Of a stretch of 64,000 nt of DNA, positions 17,995-25,872 are shown in pieces (the first letter of the stretch is position 1; the number at the start of each line of letters is the position of its first letter). The notes under the pieces were generated by a model that saw nothing but the letters and a program-made list of their open reading frames with translations, was not told the DNA's origin and did not search any database. The translations under genes were made by a program, and so were the position numbers. The DNA comes from Conyzicola nivalis_A (GTDB taxonomy: Bacteria; Actinomycetota; Actinomycetes; Actinomycetales; Microbacteriaceae): the NCBI RefSeq assembly GCF_040548875.1, contig NZ_JBEPSJ010000004.1:248001-312000 (forward strand), read 5' to 3'.

Positions 17995-18012
17995 ATCGAC
18001 GGGCGGCGCGGC

Positions 18013-18465
18013 TCAGTGCGCGAACAGCCCCCGGTAGTACTCGTAGACCCAGCCGGTGAGGGCGATCAGCACGAGCGGCACCCCGTAGAACGCGAGCCAC
18101 GGGCCGAGCGCGAGGCCGAGGAACACGACCGCGAGGGCTCCGGCGAGCATCACGGGCCACCAGCTCCACGGGCTGAAGAAGCCCTGTTCGGCGTCGCCGT
18201 CGTCGACGTTCGCATCGGGACGGTCCTCCGGCAGCTCGCCGCCCTGGGCCCTGTGCGTCCGTCCGACGTAGAACGCGATGAGCGCCGCGGCGATGGCCGA
18301 CAGGGTGAGCGCGACGGTGCCCGCCCACTCGATCCCTCCCCCGGTGTTGTTCGCCGTGGTCGCGAAGTCCTGCGCGTTGAAGAACACCGACCAGACGGTG
18401 TAGACGACGGCGAGCAGGGCGAAGTAGCCGGCGAGGATCCAGAACAGCTTGTTGTTGGCACCCAT
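18013..18465 (-). CDS. ctaF: Cytochrome c oxidase subunit IV, actinobacterial type
   Basis: A 150-residue integral membrane protein with four helices (about 7-27, 47-67, 102-122, 124-142) and an acidic loop with ERPDANVDDG-like content between helices 2 and 3. The start MGANNKLFWILAGYF and the SWWPVMLAGA region match the small subunit IV of the actinobacterial aa3 oxidase, the terminal proton-pumping oxidase. AGAAAG precedes the ATG. It stands alone here, without ctaC, ctaD or ctaE in the window, which is unusual. Confidence 0.82.
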   Translation of the reverse strand: MGANNKLFWILAGYFALLAVVYTVWSVFFNAQDFATTANNTGGGIEWAGTVALTLSAIAAALIAFYVGRTHRAQGGELPEDRPDANVDDGDAEQGFFSPWSWWPVMLAGALAVVFLGLALGPWLAFYGVPLVLIALTGWVYEYYRGLFAH

Positions 18466-18528
18466 TGAGTGATTCTTTCTCTGCGGCGGTGCAGCACGAA
18501 CGAAACAGCTCCATTCAAGTACTTAAGC

Positions 18529-18552
18529 GCCGTCGGGGAAACCCCCGGCGGC
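18529..18552. other. GC-rich hairpin in the ctaF / SRPBCC intergenic region
   Basis: GCCGTCGGGG and CCCCCGGCGGC can pair around an AAA loop, with one bulged C and one G-U pair. It lies 64 bases upstream of ctaF and 49 bases upstream of the SRPBCC gene, next to an AAGTACTT palindrome (18518-18525). Possible transcript-leader structure or regulator site; no function can be assigned. Confidence 0.35.
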
Positions 18553-18600
18553 GACCGATATAGGGCACAACCGAAGTCGCCGCGGCTCCGAATCATCCGC

Positions 18601-19074
18601 ATGACACGATCATCGACCGCCACCGTCGAAGCCGTCGCCAGGGCCAGCGCGATGCGCAGCTGGAACATCGGCCTGCAGACCTCTCCCACGCAGTTCTACC
18701 CGGAGTTCGGCGTCCTGCCTGCGGTGGTGCGTGTGCACGGCCAGCCGCCGACCTGGGACGCTGCCGGATTCACGCGCACCCTCGAGCTCTCCGACGGCGG
18801 GAGCGTCGTCGAGACCATCGCGGTCAGCGATCCCGGGGTGTCGTTCGTGTACGACCTGCACGACTTCCGCAGACTCTTCGGCTGGCTCGTCTCGGGTGCC
18901 CGTGCGGAGTGGACCTTCGCCTCCGAGGGCGCGACCACACGCATCCGCTGGTCGTACGCGTTCCACCCTCGCCCCGGTCGCGGCCTCGTCGTCGACGCGA
19001 TCGTGCTGCTGCTGTGGGCGCCGTATATGCGCCGGGTCCTCCCCTCGATCGTGACGGCGATCGAGCGGCGGTAG
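18601..19074 (+). CDS. SRPBCC-fold protein, polyketide-cyclase-like
   Basis: A 157-residue predicted ligand-binding protein. The fold is suggested by the alternation of strands through TRTLELSDGGSVVETIAV, the loop VSFVYDLHDF and TTRIRWSYAFHPRPGRG, then a C-terminal helix ending PYMRRVLPSIVTAIERR. The last 35 residues are hydrophobic (VDAIVLLLWAPYM). The ATG at 18601 is used; a GTG further upstream would add an unlikely 44-residue stretch through the hairpin. No good ribosome-binding site is seen, so the start is uncertain. Confidence 0.65.
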   Translation: MTRSSTATVEAVARASAMRSWNIGLQTSPTQFYPEFGVLPAVVRVHGQPPTWDAAGFTRTLELSDGGSVVETIAVSDPGVSFVYDLHDFRRLFGWLVSGARAEWTFASEGATTRIRWSYAFHPRPGRGLVVDAIVLLLWAPYMRRVLPSIVTAIERR

Positions 19075-19140
19075 CTGGGACCGCTGATTCGCGGTTGTCC
19101 ACAGGCACGGCATTTTCTCCCCAGTTTCGGCCCCATTCAC

Positions 19141-19156
19141 TCGAACACGTGTTCGA
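19141..19156. promoter_or_regulatory. Perfect SOS box (LexA operator)
   Basis: TCGAACACGTGTTCGA is a perfect 16-bp palindrome that fits the actinobacterial/Bacillus-type LexA site (CGAAC-N4-GTTCG). It ends 18 bases before the ATG of the DUF222/HNH gene, where LexA would block the promoter or start. It predicts DNA-damage induction of that gene. Confidence 0.85.
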
Positions 19157-19174
19157 ACGTGGGAAAATGTGGGT

Positions 19175-20833
19175 ATGACAATCACCGATATCGCGGATGA
19201 CCCGGGGCCGGTGCCGGCGCCGGTGCTGCAGGACGATCCGACGTTCGAGCCGCCGCCCGACGACCTGGCTCCCGGGTCCTTCTCCGCACCGTCATCCTTC
19301 GCATCGTCGTCCTTCGGGTCGCCATTGTTCGAGCCGCCGCCGGAGTGGGAGTCGATGCCCGATCCGCGCACCCTGTCTCCGCACGTGCGGCGGCAGCTGC
19401 TGTTGGGGAGGTTCCTCGACGACGCCGAGGTCGCGGACCGGCAGCTCGCGGTGTCGGCGGCGCGTCGTGCGGTGGGTATCGAGGAGCTGCGGCGCATCTC
19501 GGTGATGGTCGCCGCCGAGGAGGAGGCCGACGACCTGTCCCGGCCGCCCGGGCTGCGGGCGAACGCCGGGCAGGAGGCGGGCTGGTCGATCCGGAACCGG
19601 GCCGCGGTCGAGCTGGCGACCGAGGTCGCGGCGGCATTCACCCTGTCGAAGAACGCCGCCCGGCACCTGATCCAGGAGAGCCGCACCCTGGTCGCCGACC
19701 TGCCCGCCACCTTGGAGGCCCTGCACACCGGCACGGTCCGCTACGAGCACGCGAGGCTGATCGCCTCCACCGCCTGGTCCCTCCCCGAGCAGGCCCGGGG
19801 AGCGTTCGAACAGGAGGTGCTGCCGTGGGCGCGGACGCTGATCCTCTCCGCCTTCCGCGCCAAGGTGCTGCAGGCCAGGGAGCGGCTGCACTCGGAGTCG
19901 ATGGAGGAACGCCACGAGAGGGCGGCCTCGTTCCGCACGGTGACCCTCGAGCCCGGGGAGGACGGTATCGGGTTCCTCACCATCCGCGACTCCACCGAGG
20001 TGGTCGCCGCGATCTACAACCGGGTCACCGCCATCGCCCTGCCCACCTTCGCGGGCGACCCCCGCACCCTGGCGCAGCGACGGGCGGACGTGACCACCGC
20101 GATCCTCCTCGAGGGCGACCTCTGCGCCGTCACCGACGACGCCCTCCCCAGCGGCGACGGCACCGGCACCGGCACCAGCACCGACAGCGGTGGGGACAAC
20201 AGCGGCGGCGCCGGCTCGGGCCGGCGGCTCGGGCACGGCATCACCGCCCAGGTCCACATCGAGATCCCCGTCCTGACCCTCCTCGGCCAAGACACCGCCC
20301 CGGCGACCCTCGACGGCAGCATCCCGATCGACCCGGCCACCGCCCGCAGGCTCGTCGCCGACGCCCCCGGCTTCTACCGGCTGCTCACCGACCCGATCAC
20401 CGGCACCGTGATCGCCTTCGACGACAAGTACCGGTACCTGCCGAAGTCCCTCCGCCGGGCCGTGGAACTCGTCGACGGGAACTGCACCGCACCCTGGTGC
20501 CACGCCACCGCCGGCGAGTCCCACGGACACCACCCCTCAGAATGGGCCGACACCCACGACACCTCCCTCGCCAACTCCGCCCTCCTCTGCGAATCAGACC
20601 ACCGCACCGTCCACAACACCCGGTGGACCATGGTCAAACTCCCCGACGGCGACAAGATGTGGGTCTCACCCTGCGGCCGGATCAGAAAAGTCGCACCACA
20701 CCGCCGACTCTCACCCGCCTTCGTCCAAGCAATGGCAACCGAAACCACGGCCGGTGAGACGACGACCACCGAGACAACGGCCGCGAACAGCTGGAACACC
20801 CCCGACGACCCCGACCAGGAGATGCCCTTCTAG
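19175..20833 (+). CDS. DUF222 / HNH endonuclease-domain protein (13E12-repeat family)
   Basis: A 552-residue protein. A variable acidic N-terminus (1-60) is followed by the helical DUF222 domain (about 65-330) and a C-terminal HNH nuclease-like module: GNCTAPWCHATAGESHGHHP, then ANSALLCESDHRTVHNTRW with the two cysteine pairs and histidines expected for a zinc-stabilised HNH fold. A Gly/Thr-rich linker (GTGTGTSTDSGGDNSGG) separates two parts of the middle. The family is multicopy in actinobacteria and its function is unknown. The SOS box just upstream predicts LexA control. ATG 19175 or GTG 19169 could be the start; neither has a clear ribosome-binding site. Confidence 0.85.
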   Translation: MTITDIADDPGPVPAPVLQDDPTFEPPPDDLAPGSFSAPSSFASSSFGSPLFEPPPEWESMPDPRTLSPHVRRQLLLGRFLDDAEVADRQLAVSAARRAVGIEELRRISVMVAAEEEADDLSRPPGLRANAGQEAGWSIRNRAAVELATEVAAAFTLSKNAARHLIQESRTLVADLPATLEALHTGTVRYEHARLIASTAWSLPEQARGAFEQEVLPWARTLILSAFRAKVLQARERLHSESMEERHERAASFRTVTLEPGEDGIGFLTIRDSTEVVAAIYNRVTAIALPTFAGDPRTLAQRRADVTTAILLEGDLCAVTDDALPSGDGTGTGTSTDSGGDNSGGAGSGRRLGHGITAQVHIEIPVLTLLGQDTAPATLDGSIPIDPATARRLVADAPGFYRLLTDPITGTVIAFDDKYRYLPKSLRRAVELVDGNCTAPWCHATAGESHGHHPSEWADTHDTSLANSALLCESDHRTVHNTRWTMVKLPDGDKMWVSPCGRIRKVAPHRRLSPAFVQAMATETTAGETTTTETTAANSWNTPDDPDQEMPF

Positions 20834-20848
20834 GTCTACTGCCGAGGC

Positions 20849-20908
20849 GGGTGAGTTCTGGTCGGGTGAGTTCTGGGCGGGTGAGTTCTGGTCGGGTGAG
20901 TTCTGGTC
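20849..20908. repeat. Tandem repeat, 15 bp x 4
   Basis: Four head-to-tail copies of GGGTGAGTTCTGGTC at 20849, 20864, 20879 and 20894; copy 2 differs at one base (GGGC ending). It starts 15 bases after the HNH stop. No spacers separate the copies, so it is a minisatellite rather than a CRISPR. Its number of copies is likely to vary between strains. Confidence 0.85.
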
Positions 20909-20990
20909 GGTCGGCACGCCCTATAGCCTTCTCGGCGATCAGCACCACCCCTCGCAGTGCGCGCGGTTTGGGCAGATGATGGGTCGAGGG

Positions 20991-21009
20991 CCGTGCCGAG
21001 GCGGCACGG
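20991..21009. other. Hairpin in the leader of the GAF-LuxR regulator gene
   Basis: CCGTGCCG and CGGCACGG form a perfect 8-bp stem with an AGG loop, ending 23 bases before the ATG at 21033. It may be an operator or a leader structure, or a terminator of the HNH transcript without a U-tract. Confidence 0.4.
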
Positions 21010-21032
21010 TCGACCCGTCAAGAGGACCGCTG

Positions 21033-21779
21033 ATGACAATCCCGGTGCATGAGCTCGCAGATCTGGCGGGCGATCTTGCCGGCAAGTTCGCCCTCGAACC
21101 GCTGCTCGAACGCATCCTCATCAACGCCGCGCAGCTGCTGCATTGCTCGAGCGGTTCAATCTGCACAATCGACGAGAACGCACGCGCCTACCGCAAGGAG
21201 GTCGACCTCGACGTCGGCTGCCGATCGGGCGAGATCTTCTCTCTCGACGAGGGCGTGACCGGCGCGGTAGCGAGGGCCGGCGGCGCCGTGACGTTCTGTC
21301 GCGACTCATCGGTGCCCGGGGGCCACCTCCTATCTGACGACATCCGGTTCTCGCGCGCGGTTCTCGGTGTGCCGATCCGGCTGGGGTCGTCGCTGATCGG
21401 CGCGTTCATGGTGTTCGGCGACGATGCGGACCGGCAGTTCACCGATGACGACGTGCACTTGCTCGAGCTGTTCGCCATCCATGCCGCGGTCGCGATCGCG
21501 ATCGCCAACTCGGTGCTGATCGACGATGGCGACGGGGTTCGCATCCCGCGGCAGCCCGCCCCCGGCCCGGCGCGCGTCGCCCGAGACGGTGCGCTGACCG
21601 CCCGGGAACGTCAGGTGCGCGCGCTGGTGGAGAAGGGCTGGCCGAACAAGCACATCGCCGCCGCTCTGGCCATCTCGCCGAAGACGGTGGAGAAGCACGT
21701 GGCAGGGGTCCTGCGCAAGACGGGGGCCGCCAACCGCACCGAGCTGGCGTCGCTCGCGAGGACGCGGGTCTGGGGGTAG
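21033..21779 (+). CDS. GAF-domain LuxR-type transcription regulator
   Basis: A 248-residue regulator. A GAF sensor domain spans about 8-165 (LEPLLERILINAAQLLHCSSGSIC to HAAVAIAIANSVL); a C-terminal LuxR helix-turn-helix spans about 187-245 with LTARERQVRALVEKGWPNKHIAAALAISPKTVEKHVAGVLRK in the usual order. Two cysteines in the GAF domain could sense redox or bind a ligand. It has no phosphoacceptor domain. It lies 65 bases upstream of the aldolase-HAD-dhaL-dhaK genes in the same direction and is the natural candidate for their regulator. Confidence 0.85.
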   Translation: MTIPVHELADLAGDLAGKFALEPLLERILINAAQLLHCSSGSICTIDENARAYRKEVDLDVGCRSGEIFSLDEGVTGAVARAGGAVTFCRDSSVPGGHLLSDDIRFSRAVLGVPIRLGSSLIGAFMVFGDDADRQFTDDDVHLLELFAIHAAVAIAIANSVLIDDGDGVRIPRQPAPGPARVARDGALTARERQVRALVEKGWPNKHIAAALAISPKTVEKHVAGVLRKTGAANRTELASLARTRVWG

Positions 21780-21813
21780 GGAAACCACCCATACGCGCGA
21801 GCCGTCGAGCAGT

Positions 21814-21830
21814 CGTAGGTTCGACCTACG
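21814..21830. promoter_or_regulatory. 17-bp perfect palindrome upstream of the aldolase operon
   Basis: CGTAGGT and ACCTACG flank a TCG centre. The site lies two bases before the GAGGAGG ribosome-binding site (21833-21839) of the aldolase gene. It may be the target of the GAF-LuxR protein or another dimeric regulator, or form a leader hairpin next to the ribosome-binding site. Confidence 0.5.
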
Positions 21831-21844
21831 GCGAGGAGGTCGCG

Positions 21845-22705
21845 ATGGCTGTAGTCACACTCAAGGAGATCGTCGATCGGGCGTTCGCCGAGAGGTACGG
21901 CGTGCCCGCGATCAACATCGTCAACGACCTGACTCTCGAGAACGTGCTGTCCGGCGCGGTCGAGGCGCGAAGCCCGGTGATCGTGCAGACGTCGGTGAAG
22001 ACGGTCAAGTCGATCGGCGCCGGAGTGCTCTACGCGATGTGGGAGAGCATGACGCGAGGCATAGAGGTGCCGGTGACACTGCACCTCGACCACTGTCCCG
22101 AACGGGCCGTGATCTCACAGTGCCTCGCGCTCGGCTGGAACTCGGTGCTCTTCGACGCGTCCGAGCTGCCGGTCGAGGAGAACCTGCGGCAGACCATCGA
22201 GGTCGTCGCCGAGGCCCGAGGCTACGGCGCCCACGTCGAGGGCGAGATCGAGGCGATCACCGGAGTCGAAGACGACCACGGCTCCGACATCGAGGGCAGG
22301 CGCCAGTCGCTCGAGGTGTCGCTCGACTTCATCCGGCGAACCGGCGTGGACGTCTTCGCTCCGGCCATCGGCAACGCCCACGGTGTGTACAAGCACGAGC
22401 CGATTCTCGACTTCCAGCGCGTGAGCGACATCGTCGAAGCACAGCCCGTTCCGATCGCCCTGCACGGCGGCAGCGGCATGACCGACGAGCAGTTCACCGA
22501 CCTGATCGCCCGCGGGTGCGCGAAGGTGAACATCTCGACCGCGCTCAAGATCCTGTTCATGAGGTCGATGCTCGAGAACCTACGGGTCGCCGAGGAGAGC
22601 GACAAGTGGGACCCGCCGACGCTGTTCCGCAGTGTCGCGGCCGACGTGCGCGGTCTCACCGTCGAGCTCGCCACGAAGTTCGGCAGCGCCGGCAGGGCGT
22701 GGTGA
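21845..22705 (+). CDS. Class II ketose-bisphosphate aldolase
   Basis: A 286-residue zinc aldolase of the fructose/tagatose-bisphosphate family. The zinc-ligand motif HLDHC, the second metal region GEIEAITGVEDDHG, the third His in PAIGNAHGVYK and the phosphate-binding HGGSG with VNISTALK are all present. It should cleave a ketose (bis)phosphate into dihydroxyacetone phosphate and an aldehyde, or run in reverse. GAGGAGG precedes the ATG. It is the first gene of an operon with a HAD phosphatase and the two subunits of a dihydroxyacetone-type kinase; the natural substrate is not known. Confidence 0.85.
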   Translation: MAVVTLKEIVDRAFAERYGVPAINIVNDLTLENVLSGAVEARSPVIVQTSVKTVKSIGAGVLYAMWESMTRGIEVPVTLHLDHCPERAVISQCLALGWNSVLFDASELPVEENLRQTIEVVAEARGYGAHVEGEIEAITGVEDDHGSDIEGRRQSLEVSLDFIRRTGVDVFAPAIGNAHGVYKHEPILDFQRVSDIVEAQPVPIALHGGSGMTDEQFTDLIARGCAKVNISTALKILFMRSMLENLRVAEESDKWDPPTLFRSVAADVRGLTVELATKFGSAGRAW

Positions 22706-22706
22706 C

Positions 22707-23498
22707 GTGCCGACGCTGATCTTCGACTGCGACGGCGTGCTGGCCGACACCGAGCGGTTCGGGCACCTGGTCGCCTTCAACCAGACGTTCGCCGAGTTCG
22801 GGCTGCCGGTGCGGTGGAGCGACGACGACTACGCGCAGAAAGTCCTCATCGGCGGCGGCAAGGAGCGCATGGCGAGCCTGCTGACCCCCGAGTTCGTCGC
22901 AGCGGCCAGGCTGCCGACCGAGCCGGGCGCGCAGCGCGACACGGTCACGGCGTGGCACCGCCGCAAGACCGAGATCTACACGGAGCTGGTTGCCTCCGGC
23001 CGGCTTCCGGCCCGGCCGGGCATCGCGCGCATCAGCGCCGAGGCCGCCGACCTCGGCTTCACTCTCGCGGTCGCATCGACCTCGGCGGAGCCCTCGGTGC
23101 GGGCCGTGCTCGAGCACGCGGTCGGAGGGGACGCCGCGTCGCGGTTCGCCGTCTTCGCCGGCGACGTCGTGCCGGCGAAGAAGCCGGCGCCCGACATCTA
23201 CCTCTTGGCGCTCCATGAGCTCGGAGCGACCGCCGACGAGGCGATCGTGATCGAAGACAGCCGCAACGGGCTTCTCGCGGCGCTCGGCGCGGGCATCCGC
23301 ACCGTGGTCACGGTGAGCGCGTACACGGCAGAGGAGGACTTCACCGGCGCCTCGCTCGTCGTCTCGTCGCTCGGCGACCCCGACGGCGAGCAGGCCGACG
23401 TGCTCGCGTCCGCGGCCGGGGTGCGCCCCGCGGGCGTCGTCACCGCGTCCGATCTGCTCGCCCTGCTCGACACCCCACGACCGGAGGAGACCCGATGA
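22707..23498 (+). CDS. HAD-superfamily phosphatase/mutase, subfamily IA (CbbY-like)
   Basis: A 263-residue HAD hydrolase. Motif I FDCDGVLADTE has the nucleophile and acid-base Asp pair; motif II is VASTSAEPS; motif III Lys is in AKKPAPDIY; motif IV is EDSRNGLLAA. The helical cap between motif I and II is of the type found in sugar-phosphate phosphatases and phosphomutases. The GTG start is one base after the aldolase stop. It overlaps dhaL by four bases. It probably removes or shifts a phosphate on the pathway intermediate. Confidence 0.82.
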   Translation: MPTLIFDCDGVLADTERFGHLVAFNQTFAEFGLPVRWSDDDYAQKVLIGGGKERMASLLTPEFVAAARLPTEPGAQRDTVTAWHRRKTEIYTELVASGRLPARPGIARISAEAADLGFTLAVASTSAEPSVRAVLEHAVGGDAASRFAVFAGDVVPAKKPAPDIYLLALHELGATADEAIVIEDSRNGLLAALGAGIRTVVTVSAYTAEEDFTGASLVVSSLGDPDGEQADVLASAAGVRPAGVVTASDLLALLDTPRPEETR

Positions 23499-24145
23499 GC
23501 ACCGCCCTCGACACCGCCGAGTTCGTCATCCGCACGGTCGCCCAGACCGCCGTCGAGAACGAGAAGTATTTCGGCGACCTCGACTCCGTGGTCGGCGACG
23601 GCGACTTCGGCTACTCGCTGGCCCGCGGCTTCGAGCAGGTACTCGCACACTGGGACGAATTCGACCGTGACGACGCGGGGGTGTTCACCGTGAAGGTGGC
23701 GACGACGATCTCGAGCCGCATCGGAGGAACCTCCGGGCCGATCTGGGGAACCGCGTTCATGCGCGCGGGGGGCGGGTTGCGCGGCAAGCCTGAACCCACG
23801 GTCGACGAGGTGATCACCGCTCTGCGGGCCGGAATCGACGGAATCAAGAAGCGCGGCAACTCCGACGTCGGCGACAAGACCTTGATCGACGCCCTGGTGC
23901 CGGCCGTCGACGCGCTGGAGCAGTCGCTCCTGGCGGGAGACGACGCGGCCACCGCGGTGGACAGGATGGCCGTCGCCGCGCGGACGGCGGCCGACGCCAC
24001 CTCCTCGATGCAGGCCATGCGCGGGCGCGCGAGCTACACCGGCGAGCGCAGCATCGGTTCGCCCGACGCGGGGGCGGTGGCCGTCGCCGTGTTCGCGGAA
24101 CGCCTCGCCCAGACCTGGAACGACCAGACCGCAAACGACCACTAG
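23495..24145 (+). CDS. dhaL: DhaL-type kinase subunit (ADP/ATP-binding)
   Basis: A 216-residue helical-barrel nucleotide subunit. The Mg-nucleotide loop is FGDLDSVVGDGDFG, with Asp30, Asp35 and Asp37; canonical DhaL has GDGDHG, and here that His is Phe38. The phosphate-binding GGTSGPIWGTAF and the later GRASYTGERSIGSPDAGA motif are present. With DhaK it should phosphorylate dihydroxyacetone or a related short ketose. No phosphotransferase subunit DhaM is seen, so ATP is the likely donor. The gene order dhaL-dhaK is reversed from the common one. Confidence 0.83.
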   Translation: MSTALDTAEFVIRTVAQTAVENEKYFGDLDSVVGDGDFGYSLARGFEQVLAHWDEFDRDDAGVFTVKVATTISSRIGGTSGPIWGTAFMRAGGGLRGKPEPTVDEVITALRAGIDGIKKRGNSDVGDKTLIDALVPAVDALEQSLLAGDDAATAVDRMAVAARTAADATSSMQAMRGRASYTGERSIGSPDAGAVAVAVFAERLAQTWNDQTANDH

Positions 24146-24183
24146 CCGCACCACCCGCAAGCACAACGATGTGGAGACACGAA

Positions 24184-25179
24184 ATGAAGAAGTTCGTCAA
24201 CGACCCGCAGCAGTTCGTACCCGAGATGCTCAAGGGCATCGCGCTGGCCAACCCCGACACCCTGCGCTACGTGCCCGAGTACAACCTCATCCACAGGGCG
24301 GACGCGCCCCGCGACGACAAGGTCACGATCATCCAGGGCTCGGGCTCCGGTCACGAACCCGCCCACGTGATGGTGGTCGGCAGGGGCATGCTCGACGCCG
24401 CCTGCCCGGGCGACGTGTTCGCAGCGCCGCCGACGGACTACGTCTACGAGACGACGAAGCTGCTGGCCTCCCCCAAGGGGGTGCTGCTTCTCGTCAACAA
24501 CTACACCGGCGACCGCATGGCCTTCGAGATGGCGCAGGAGATGAGCGAGGCCGACGGGGTGAACGTTCGCACCCTCTTCATCGACGACGACGTCGCGGTG
24601 AAGGACTCCACCTGGACGGTCGGCCGCCGAGGCGTGGCGGGCAACTTCTTCGTGATGAAGGCGGTCGGCGCCGCCGCCGAGTCGGGAGCGGATCTCGACG
24701 AGCTCGTGCGCATCGGCGAGAAGGTCAACTCGGTGACGAGAACGCTGGGCATCGCCCTCACCGCGTGCACGCCGCCGGCGAAGGGCTCTCCGCTGTTCGA
24801 GCTGGCCGACGACGAGATCGAGATCGGCGTGGGCATCCACGGCGAGCCGGGACGCCGACGGGCGAAGTGGATGCCCGCGAACGAGATCGTCGACGAGTTT
24901 CTCGGGGCCGTCGTGCCCGACCTGCCCTTCGAGCGGGGCGAACACGTCGCGCTGATGATCAACGGGCTCGGCGGCACCCCGATCAGCGAGCTCTACCTGC
25001 TGTACGGCATCGCCCACGAGAAGCTGGCCGCGCAGGGCATCTCGGTGAGCCGGAGCTACGTCGGCGAGTACTGCACGTCGCTCGACATGGCGGGCGCCTC
25101 TCTCACGCTGGTGAAGCTCGACGCCGAGATCGAGGAACTGCTCGACGCGCCGGCCGAGGTGGCGGTGCGCGTCTTCTGA
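24184..25179 (+). CDS. dhaK: DhaK-type ketose kinase subunit (substrate-binding)
   Basis: A 331-residue subunit that holds the substrate covalently as a hemiaminal. The two key histidines sit at the family positions: His57 in GSGSGHEPAH and His219 in GVGIHGEPG. The active-site frame LLLVNNYTGDRMAFEMA, VDDDVAV-like FIDDDVAVKD and GRRGVAGNFFVMKAVGAA is kept. I start at the ATG 24184, seven bases after GGAGA, instead of the ATG at 24169. Minor deviations, such as GSGSG for GGGSG and AACPGDVFAAP for AAVCGDVFASP, fit a substrate other than dihydroxyacetone, for example a tetrulose; that is inference. Confidence 0.83.
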   Translation: MKKFVNDPQQFVPEMLKGIALANPDTLRYVPEYNLIHRADAPRDDKVTIIQGSGSGHEPAHVMVVGRGMLDAACPGDVFAAPPTDYVYETTKLLASPKGVLLLVNNYTGDRMAFEMAQEMSEADGVNVRTLFIDDDVAVKDSTWTVGRRGVAGNFFVMKAVGAAAESGADLDELVRIGEKVNSVTRTLGIALTACTPPAKGSPLFELADDEIEIGVGIHGEPGRRRAKWMPANEIVDEFLGAVVPDLPFERGEHVALMINGLGGTPISELYLLYGIAHEKLAAQGISVSRSYVGEYCTSLDMAGASLTLVKLDAEIEELLDAPAEVAVRVF

Positions 25180-25191
25180 CCCGTCCCGGGT

Positions 25192-25782
25192 TCAGCGGCC
25201 GCGCATGGCCCGTCGGCGTTCGCGCCGCGTCATCGCCGCGAGCTCGGCCCGCTCGCGTTCCTCGGCCTCGGCCGCGGCGCGTTGCCGGGCGGTGCGTCGC
25301 GCGCGCCATCCGCCGATCTCCGCCTCGACGTCCCGCGTGGGCGTCACCACGGGAGGCCCGCCCTTCAGCTGTCTCCGTGCCTCTATCACCCGGGTGTTGA
25401 ACTCGCCGAGCAGCGCGCGCACCGCCGTCTCGGAGTACATGGCGTCGATGCGCGCCTCGAGCCCCTCGCTCTCGGTGCGCAGGGTCAGTGCCGGCGGCGC
25501 GAGCCCGGTGATGCGCTCGTTCTCGATCTTCTGCCTGATCCACCAGTCGGGGTCGTGCACCTGGTCGAGGTTGCGCAGCGGCTTGCCCGCGCCGGGGAGG
25601 TCGTCGAAGTCGCCGCGGCGCATGGCCTGCTGGATCTGGATCTCGACGTACTGTGCGTGCTGCTCCATGCTCGGCTGGCCGGCGTTATCCGCCTCTGTGT
25701 CGCCGCTCTCGGCCGCGAGCCGGTCGACCTGGTACCGCGCCACGTTCAACCGGGAGTCGCTGGGTTCCTTCTTTCCCGCCAT
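25192..25782 (-). CDS. DUF1992 / DnaJ-C28-like conserved protein
   Basis: A 196-residue soluble protein. The DUF1992 core is in the first half: a QYVEIQIQQAMRRGDFDDLPGAGKPL segment followed by DPDWWIRQKIENERI. The C-terminal third is a highly charged, Arg/Glu-rich coiled stretch ending in RRERRRAMRGR, a likely nucleic-acid-contacting tail. The domain's function is not known. It is convergent with dhaK, separated by 12 bases. Confidence 0.8.
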   Translation of the reverse strand: MAGKKEPSDSRLNVARYQVDRLAAESGDTEADNAGQPSMEQHAQYVEIQIQQAMRRGDFDDLPGAGKPLRNLDQVHDPDWWIRQKIENERITGLAPPALTLRTESEGLEARIDAMYSETAVRALLGEFNTRVIEARRQLKGGPPVVTPTRDVEAEIGGWRARRTARQRAAAEAEERERAELAAMTRRERRRAMRGR

Positions 25783-25825
25783 GGGACAAGCCTAGGCACA
25801 CCCGTGCGGGCGGGTGTAGGGTTAC

Positions 25826-25849
25826 ATACCGGACAATGTTGTCCGGTAT
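25826..25849. promoter_or_regulatory. 24-bp perfect palindrome upstream of the SDR gene (TetR-type operator)
   Basis: Arms ATACCGGACAA and TTGTCCGGTAT are perfect complements around a TG centre. The site ends 23 bases before the ATG of the SDR gene and is AT-richer than its surroundings, so it probably overlaps the promoter. The CCGGACA half-site style is that of TetR-family operators. No TetR gene is adjacent, so the regulator must act from elsewhere. Confidence 0.7.
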
Positions 25850-25872
25850 TCCCGAGACGAGAGACTGCACCC

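Noticed and set aside
19175..20833. HNH gene as part of an insertion sequence or homing intron
   Set aside because: No terminal inverted repeats, target duplications or intron structure are visible; DUF222/HNH genes are usually free-standing.
20849..20908. CRISPR array
   Set aside because: The four 15-bp units are directly adjacent without spacers, and no cas genes are present.
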